Of a DNA stretch of 64,000 nt, positions 57,056 to 64,000 are shown in pieces. The stretch lies in contig JAYWVB010000075.1 of the NCBI GenBank assembly GCA_039881045.1, positions 51,001-115,000 of the forward strand. Direction: 5' to 3'. Under the pieces are notes generated by a model. The model was not told the DNA's origin and did no database searches. It saw only the letters and a program-made list of their open reading frames with translations. Positions within the stretch are counted from its first letter, which is position 1; every line of letters starts with the position of its first letter. The DNA comes from Chaetomium olivaceum (Eukaryota > Ascomycota > Sordariomycetes > Sordariales > Chaetomiaceae). The translations under genes and the position numbers were made by a program.

Positions 57056-58442
57056 CTAAGACACAGGCATTCCAGCAGCAGCCCGGCTGTGGCGCCTGAG
57101 GAGATCGGGCATGTCACCTTCGAGCAGAGTCTCGAAGCAGTCATCAATGATGCTGCCATCGCTAATGTTCTGCGCACGAGTTCTCCGAAGCCAGTACTCA
57201 AACGGGCCGCCTGACATCCAAGCAAGTCAACACTAATGAACACAATAGAAAGCCAGGAATTGGGGAAGGGGAAGATACGTACGGTTCTGAGCGAGAGCTG
57301 AGCCAAGCTCAACGCATCGCTCGGCGGGCGTGTGCTCGCTATGCATTTCCGTGAAATGGGTGATCATCTTGGAGATATCCTTCAGCGGCCACTTGCACGG
57401 TGCTGCTGGAGACCGGCCGGCCCCGGCTAGCAAGTACTTGGGGGCCGAGCAGAGGCGGCATTTCCAGAAACCGAGACGCTGCAATGCCGTGTTCACGCCA
57501 TCCTCCATCGGTCCTCCTATCAGATCCAAGCCCGGTGACGACGCCTTGATCCGCTTTACGCTTCCGTGGTCCTCGTCTGGGGTTGGACGCTTCCCCGTTC
57601 CGTGGGTTGGTGTTGCGGTCATGAGCCGGGTCGGAAGCACGGCGGCGCCTTGCCCACCGGCCACGGCACGAGGTTGCTTGCCACTGCCGTTTGTTCCGTT
57701 AACCGAGTAGGATATCGCGCCGGTGGTGTTGTAGGGGGGACGGTAAGTCGTACGTTTCCGTGACTGCGCCTTAATGGTTTCAATCCGGTGGGTACAATGC
57801 CGGATCTGATGCCCGAGGTCGAGGGTGCGTAGCTGCAACGTCCGAGTCTCTTGGGGAGTTAAATCTGCCTCCTCCAGCTGCGCCCTGCAGTAATCAAGGT
57901 CGTATCGGTAGGCCAGGATGTCCTCGTTCAGCTGGCGCACTGTGATCTCATCGAGGTCTGAAAATTCGTATTCATGGTGATAGTCTCGACCGGCTGGCCG
58001 AGTTGCAACTGGCGGCATCATGTGCATGTTGCTGCTGATCTCCGGATCATCCCTGTCCTTGATGGCAGAGAAGGGGATGCTGGCAACCTGCTCGGCAGGC
58101 TGTGCCGTGGTCGTCGGGCTGCTGTGGGCCGAATCTGTTTCGCTCCCCGAACTGCTCGCAGGGGGTACAGTGGCGCCGGCGGCTACGGTGATGCTGCTCT
58201 GGGGTCCTGATTCCTTCTCCGGTTCCTATGAATGTTATTAGCCGACCATGGACTTGGTGAGATCTTGGTGGGTCCAATGCGGTGGAAAATGTAAAGTGGG
58301 AAACGAGGAATCTTTCTGAGGAGATTGAGAAACACTGGTTGGGGAGGGATAGCAGGTGGTGTGCATGGAAAAGGAGAAAAGAAAACAGGGAAATACACAC
58401 CATGCCCTCTGTATGTGTTGATCGTTTTGAAGCCGGTGCCAT
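57056..58442 (-). CDS. Uncharacterised protein with a C2H2-like zinc-binding segment
   Basis: Exons 58442-58401, 58225-57283 and 57210-57056, 379 residues. It opens MAPASKRSTHTEGM and continues after a 175-base intron with EPEKESGPQSSITVAAG. A coiled-coil-like helix pair lies near residues 110-170 (DLDEITVRQLNEDILAYRYD, CRAQLEEADLTPQETRTLQL). The main ordered domain is GFWKCRLCSAPKYL, CKWPLKDISKMITHFTEMHS, a CX2C..HX4H arrangement like a single zinc finger, followed by NRGPFEYWLRRTRAQNISDG and DDCFETLLEGDMPDLLRRH. No known family name comes to mind. Nuclear location is suggested by KRPTPDEDHGSVKRIK, which looks like a bipartite import signal. Confidence 0.78.
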
Positions 58443-59536
58443 GACAGTGAAGAAAGGTGGGTTGAATGGATTGAAATACAGAGATATCGATTGCCCCCGA
58501 TTGAATCCGAGTGTAGGCGATGTGATTGATTGATTAATTGATTGACTGATTGATTGAAATGAAAAAGGGAAAGGGAGATGGAGATGGGGTTCAGAATCGG
58601 GAAATGAGGGCCGTGGCAGTCAAAAATATGAGCGAAAAAGAAAGGGAGAAGAAAGAACGAGAAGGTGGGAAACGCGATGGATTATTACGCGAAAGAGCGA
58701 TTTTGACAAAGAATGGAGGGGAAAGATGGAGACTAGCTTTGTCCTTCCTCTTTCTTTCTTCTCCCTTTTTCTTTCTCTCTTTTTCTCTTTTTCCGGCTTC
58801 CTGCCTCAGCCATTGGCCGAGAACCTTCCCCACTTCTGGGCGCCCTGCTTTGCGATTGGATAAGATCAGCAGCACACAAGACAACTTATGCCTGTGCCAT
58901 CCGTTTGCCAGCTTGAAAGGGAACGATGTGCTCTGCCTGATGTCAGCCACGTTTTGCCACGCCCGCCTTTGAAACACCACCTGAAGAGTACCCCTCAACC
59001 AATGTCTTTGTTTGGCAATCTAGCGATAACTCGTGGGATACCAGAGAATGGAATTCTCTGTTGATCCGGCCCGAGCTCGTTATTCCAACTATTATTAGGC
59101 TGTTACCATTAAAGAAGTTTTTTTTAAAAAAAAAGTGAAAAGAGAAGGGACATGAAAACCTTTAATGAGCTCAAGGCGAGTTTTGAATGATTCTGTTTGG
59201 TGTCTTGGGGTAATCATATTCAGACAAGGTACGAAGAACGAAACAGGCCTCCGTTAGATACACATCAAACTTGTAATAAGACGTGCGTGCTCCGGCTAAA
59301 TCTGCCGCTTGCTCCTCGACACGTCGGCTCCTTACGAGCACATCAGTTTATCCGACCGGCTCTAGTCAAGCTTGGTATCAATAACTTAACTCGGTAATAG
59401 ATCGTCCTTGGTATGGCTGGGTTGGGTGACTGAAGAAAATGTGTCCTGTTTCTACTCCCCATCAACCTATCGTGGAAACACCACTTTTTTAACATCTAGA
59501 GTTCACTTAACGACATAGAAGCACGGCTTTAACATT
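58443..59536. other. Intergenic with GATT repeat and purine/pyrimidine tracts
   Basis: A GATT-type microsatellite lies at about 58517-58557, followed by a purine-rich tract to about 58740 and a pyrimidine tract to about 58797. No coding potential. Confidence 0.6.
58517..58797. repeat. GATT microsatellite plus adjoining polypurine and polypyrimidine tracts
   Basis: Degenerate GATT/GACT units are followed by about 180 bases dominated by A and G, then about 58 bases dominated by C and T on the same strand. The arrangement lies upstream of the minus-strand gene starting at 58442. Confidence 0.7.
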
Positions 59537-61056
59537 ATGGCTGCCATGGGTTGCTGGCGTGACCAGAGAGCACCGACAATTCGAACCATGCTTCTTCTAG
59601 CTTCTTTTATTCACCTCCAACCCTTGACAGCTTTGCAACAAAAGCATACGCGAGACGCCACTATATGTTCGTGGGACGCGTACGCTGGGCTATTAGTTTT
59701 TCAGACACAGGAGCAACTATGCCCACTCGCAAGCGATTGGTCACTCTGGTCACATCAACCCATTTGCCCTGAGCCGGTGGGGGATGATTACGACTCGGAG
59801 CCTCTCTCGCCCGATTGCGTATTCACCCTCTCCACCTTCCGGGACAACCAAGGCGTTAGCCTGATTACCACACCCCAGCTTGCCGCCAGTCTCGCTGACC
59901 AGCTCGATGACTCACGTGTGTCACCTGTATCCAGAGACCAGCTGGCAAGCACGGGACAGATCCAGCCAAATAACAAGATAGCCTATGAAGTCCGAGAGAT
60001 CCCGGGACGTGGAAAGGGGGTGATTGCCAAGCGCAAGTTCGAAAAATATGAGACGATCATGGTCGGGTACCCCGTGCTGGTTATCAGACTGGACTTCATC
60101 AATGAAGATCGATATAGTACGAGGCAAAAGCGGCAGATGATGGAAGCAAGCGTGGAGCAGCTCTCACAAGAGCAGAGGAAGTCAATTCAGTCCTTGGCGC
60201 GGAGTACGGGCGGTGAACCCATTCTAGATGCTCTCCGCACCAATGGTTTCGGTGTTGAGATTGACGGGATCCAACACTTAGCCCTTTTCACAGATGGCTC
60301 GGTTAGTACCGTATCCTTTTATCAAAAGGCTCCTTCCTATGAGCGAGGTAGAACGAACTAACACTTGACCTCAATCATTCAGAGAGTCAACCATAATTGT
60401 CGGCCGAAGTAGGTAGCTGCTGTACGTTGGGAAGAGGCCGAAGTAATCTTCTAACACACGTAATACAGTTCCTATTGGCGTTACGTCAGTGGCGACCTAG
60501 CGATGGAAGTTGTGGCACTCCGAAACATTCAACTGGGCCAAGAAGTTGCACACAGCTGTAAGAGCCATGAACTCTAGCCCATCGAGACTGTAGGCCATAC
60601 GACGATAGCTTACCACTAGTAGATGCGCCGCTTGGCTATACTTACGAGCAACGGAGAAACATCCTCCAAGCATGGGGGTTTCAGTGTAGGTGTGCGTTAT
60701 GCTCTGAACCTCCCGAGGAGCGAGACGCATCCGACAGGCGGCGAGAGCGTCTGCTAGAAATTTATCGAACTTTGAGCCAGGCAGAGAAACTTGGCCACCG
60801 ACGCGTCGGGCAGCTTGTAATGGAAGCTATGGGGCTGGTAGATGAGGAAGAACTACGCCCGCAACTCGTCGAGTACTATCAACAATTTGCGAAAGCATAC
60901 CTGATGGTTAACGATCTTAAAAGAGCACGAGCATTTGTTGCTGAGACTGACAAGGCGTGGGTGTTGTATGGGGGAGAGCAGCATGAAAATGTTGACGGTA
61001 TGCGAGAGTTATGGAAAACCCTGGAAGAAGCAGAAAAGGGCGCTGAAGATGATTGA
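59537..61056 (+). CDS. SET-domain protein with a putative signal peptide
   Basis: SET-domain protein, the fold of protein lysine methyltransferases. The exons are 59537-60301, 60383-60408, 60469-60557 and 60623-61056, 437 residues, including a 26-base exon. The SET core is split over four exons: IPGRGKGVIAKRKFEKYETI; RVNHNCRPNSYWRYVSG (cofactor-binding NH-CRPN); ALRNIQLGQEVAHSYAPLG; and the post-SET zinc motif GFQCRCALC. A helical carboxyl end follows (YYQQFAKAYLMVNDLKRARA). Before the SET domain lies an amino region with MLLLASFIHLQPLTALQ (from residue 18), a likely secretion signal, and then a Cys/Trp-bearing segment (ICSWDAYAGLL, LCPLASDWSLWSHQPICP). Whether it is secreted or methylates anything is unknown. 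Confidence 0.87.
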
Positions 61057-62111
61057 TGTTGTATGGAACGGATTTGGTGAAAGATTTCGTTTAGTTAAGA
61101 ATTAATACAACCTCCAGGGGCTGAAAGACGGGCTAATGCATCGGGTAAAAGTGAATACTATTCAACACTATCTAGGTGATTACTTTCTCGATGTATTTGA
61201 AGGCCTCGGGTTGAAGGATTTGTCCTTGCGGAAGTGTAGGTGATCGTGTAGACGGGGAAAAGCTGTTCCACCTATCGAGAAGAACAACTGCTACCGATGT
61301 ACCACACGATGACGCGGCGATGCGGCGGCTCAGCTGGGAAAGCTAATGTAGTCTTCGGCATTCCAGTATGGTAGATTTTGTTCTCCTCTCCCAATATATG
61401 CAGCATTGTCGCGTCCGGTACTGTATAATGGGTAGGGAGGTATCGGGAAGGCGGCGTCCCGATGTGAACCACATCCCGGCCGGGAACGGCTCGCACTAAA
61501 GGGAAAACAAGAAAGCTAGGCTAGGTTAAGTTGTGTGTCTGTATCTGCCTGTGTGTGTTTTGTTACCCCCATCCGCATTGCCAAACCCTAGGTGATTCCC
61601 TCTGTTACGCTTTACTATTTCTCAAGTGTTTGCCACTTAACCTACTTGTGCTTTAGTCTCGTTGGAAGCTATTCTTACATTGAGGTTGATACAATATGTT
61701 TTTAAAGGACATACATGACTCGAACAGGGTATTCTTGCGATGGTATGGATGTATTGTCTGAGTCGTATGGCATTGCAAATGGATGATGACTTGGGGATGC
61801 TCGGGACAGGTGGAGCAGCAAACATCCGGCGTGCGCGTCCTTGTATATACCACACTGTAACAAATTAAATGGCTGTGAGTGCTCTTTAACTCATGTTCTG
61901 CTATTGGTGATCGTCACTGCTACAATTACGTTGTTCCGGGTGACCATATGCAGCGTGTACCAAGCGCACAAATCCCGTTGCGAAGTTTCCTCTTGCTGAA
62001 GCTTACTTCGAATCGCGATGGAACTTCAAATGAAGTCTTCTCCTCGTTGCTCCATCGATTGAATGCTGGTATACTCACTCACCGCACTCCTACTCCGCTT
62101 CTCCTCTCGCA
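61057..62111. other. Intergenic, LPMO promoter
   Basis: No gene recognised between the SET-protein stop and the LPMO start. Confidence 0.5.
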
Positions 62112-63117
62112 ATGAAAGGTCTTCAAGTTATGTCGGTTTTGGCCTTTGCGGCCAAAGCCCTTGCTCACGGATACATTTACCGCGTCACGTCAGACAACAC
62201 GGTGTAAGATTAAACCTGACCATCAACTTTCTCCCAGGTCAGCTAATGTTTCTTTCACTTACAGCTACCCAGGATACGACATCTTCATCGACCCGGCTCT
62301 TAAACCTGCACCGTCGCGGATTGCATACGGCGGCGGCTCCACAGGCCCCGTTTTCGACGCCACGAAAGCAGACATCGCTTGCAACACCGTCCATAAACCC
62401 GCGCCCGGATTCATTGCTCAAGCTCGTGCCGGAAGCAGCGTCACTTTCCACTGGTCTCGATGGCTGTATAGTCATAAGGGACCCATCACAGCTTGGATGG
62501 CTCCGTATAGTGGGGATGTCGCAGATGTCGACGTCAATCAGCTCGACTTCTTCAAGTTTGCCGAAGAGGCAATCGATGACAAGGGTGTTTGGGGCACAGT
62601 GAAGTTGCTGGACGAAACCAATGGCACTTGGACGGCCACTATTCCGGCCGACATCAAGCCTGGGACTTACATCATCCGTCAGGAGGTAAGGTGTGGCTTC
62701 ATAAATGTGCTCCGTGTGTAATCTAACCGTTTTCTGCAGATCATCGCATTGCACTTCGCCGTCAGGAACAATCCCGGTTTTGAGTACAACCCCGTCGGTC
62801 CACAGTTCTACATGACCTGCTTCAATTTCAACATCACAGGCGATGGTGACGCTACTCCCCAAGGCTACAAGTTCCCGGGGGCCTACGATATGGCGGATCC
62901 GGCACTGAACTGGAATCTGAATTCGACTGATCCTTACCCCTTAGCCGGGCCAAACCGCCATGTTAGCGCGTATGACGTTGAGTTAGAGCCAAGGGAAACC
63001 GTCATTATCAGTCCCACAAATGACGAGGCGGGTGACAAAGCGTACTATGAGGCCCAGTACAAAGCTCTCGTGGCACAGGGTGGGGTCACGGAGTACTTCG
63101 ATTCCATCGGAGGGTGA
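62112..63117 (+). CDS. AA9 lytic polysaccharide monooxygenase (former GH61)
   Basis: Secreted copper enzyme that cleaves cellulose or other beta-glucans by oxidation. The exons are 62112-62203, 62265-62685 and 62740-63117, 296 residues. The signal peptide MKGLQVMSVLAFAAKALA is followed directly by H-G-Y, so His1 of the mature protein can form the copper histidine brace. The second copper histidine is in SHKGPITAWMAPYSGD. The conserved second-shell residues are in IIALHFAVRNNPGFEYN and VGPQFYMTCFNFNITG (His, Gln, axial Tyr). The protein ends soon after the catalytic domain with no cellulose-binding module. Several NXS/T sites suggest glycosylation. Confidence 0.95.
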
Positions 63118-64000
63118 TTGGGCATGATGGATGTGGTGATCCGAAGAAAGGTTAGGAGTGAAGGGAAGAGCAAAAAAGGGCAGGTGGACTCGTGCGACGC
63201 CTGCGAGGCTATGTAACTAAATGGCCTGTAGTGTTCTTTCCTTAGTTAAATAACAAAGTAGTTTAGTTTTACTATGTATGGAGGTAACGTAGTTAGTGTT
63301 AGTTAGGTTTCGTAGGTATTAGGAGCTTCGTTAAGGAAAACTATTATATTGATACAAAAATGAGCCTGTGCAGCTTTGACCTTAGATTAGATAAGTTGGA
63401 TCGCGTGCCGCTGCGCGTGGAATTACTTCCACTGCAGCCATCGCGATCTACCTTGAAAAATGGACATCCTTTTTTACTACTATTTCCGCATATTGCAAAC
63501 AGATCCAGTCAAACTGTATCATATATATAAGAGCGCTTGCATTAGTAAAGAGCACCGGGGAGAAGGATGCCCTGTATCGATGTATACAAAGATAGTAATA
63601 GAATTGTGTAAACTTGGAACCTTAGCCCACTTCAACACACAGCTAGCGAGGGAAAGGCTAGGTCCACTACTGGAATATCAATATCACGTGTGACGAGCGA
63701 GCGAGGAATAGAGGCACGATGGCTCAAATGATCCTACTCAATTACGTGAATCTAAAGCTAAAGAGAAGAAAAGAAAAGAATCAAGATACAGGATTCGCAC
63801 AACTGTGGGAAAACACGGGTGGGAGGCGCACAGACCACCACTCAGGTTGCGGTTAGGGTTAGGGTCAGAATCATGCCGCCGTCACATCACGGGTGCAAGT
63901 GGCATGGTACGTATACCCTGGTATATTGTGTGGTTGCACGAGGAACCGAATGTGGGGAGGCGCGGCGCGCCCAGGGAAAACCCTGTCTGTGTGGGCCACG
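63118..64000. other. Intergenic end of window
   Basis: No gene recognised; contains the short telomere-like motif listed next. Confidence 0.5.
63853..63864 (+). repeat. Two interstitial TTAGGG units
   Basis: The sequence GG-TTAGGG-TTAGGG-TCAG contains two units of the fungal telomere repeat. This is too short to indicate a chromosome end. Confidence 0.6.

Overview
The window is nuclear DNA of a filamentous ascomycete, most likely a Sordariomycete and plausibly Chaetomiaceae or a related Sordariales family. The evidence is the short introns (about 50-100 bases) with GTRNGY-like donors and CTAAC/CTGAC branch sites, the GC-rich third codon positions, and the gene set: a fungal NADPH oxidase, an acriflavine-sensitivity-type Zn2Cys6 regulator, an AA9 lytic polysaccharide monooxygenase and several disordered proteins of Pezizomycotina type. 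I see no organellar, bacterial or viral DNA, no transposon, no tRNA or rRNA, and no obvious RIP-mutated block.

Layout. 0.6-9 kb: FEN1 flap endonuclease (with a 5-base micro-exon), NADPH oxidase A and a Ubc4-type E2, all on the minus strand. 10-14 kb: glutaryl-CoA dehydrogenase and the Golgi protein Sys1 (minus), and a COA6-like copper-relay protein (plus). 14.8-22 kb: the PI4P 5-kinase Mss4 and an enlarged allantoinase (minus). 24-29.8 kb: a small PB1-like unknown, an alkenal-reductase-like oxidoreductase, the ubiquinone-chain synthase COQ1 and, divergently, the V-ATPase assembly factor Vma12. 30-33 kb: an orphan ESCO-type zinc-finger protein and a PsiD-like pyruvoyl decarboxylase. 33-37.7 kb is gene-free and leads into a Zn2Cys6 regulator (37.7-40.1 kb). 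41-43.4 kb: a mitochondrial AAA-like protein. 45-50 kb: a disordered unknown and a Reb1/TTF1-type Myb protein. 50.6-58.4 kb: a disordered conserved unknown, a copper amine oxidase and two further unknowns. 59.5-63.1 kb: a SET-domain protein with a putative signal peptide and an AA9 LPMO.

These are independent housekeeping and accessory genes rather than a gene cluster. Two links are worth noting. Allantoinase and copper amine oxidase both release nitrogen from organic sources, and both have clustered GATA sites upstream, as expected for AreA/NIT2 control. COQ1 and Vma12 share a 484-base divergent promoter.

A quality warning runs through the window. Eight otherwise intact genes (SYS1, MSS4, the 24.2-kb gene, the oxidoreductase, COQ1, the Zn2Cys6 regulator, the AAA-like gene and the Reb1-like gene) each need one to three one-base length corrections, mostly in short homopolymer runs, to keep frame. 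After correction every total coding length is a multiple of three and every splice site stays intact. This pattern points to indel errors in the assembly rather than to pseudogenes.
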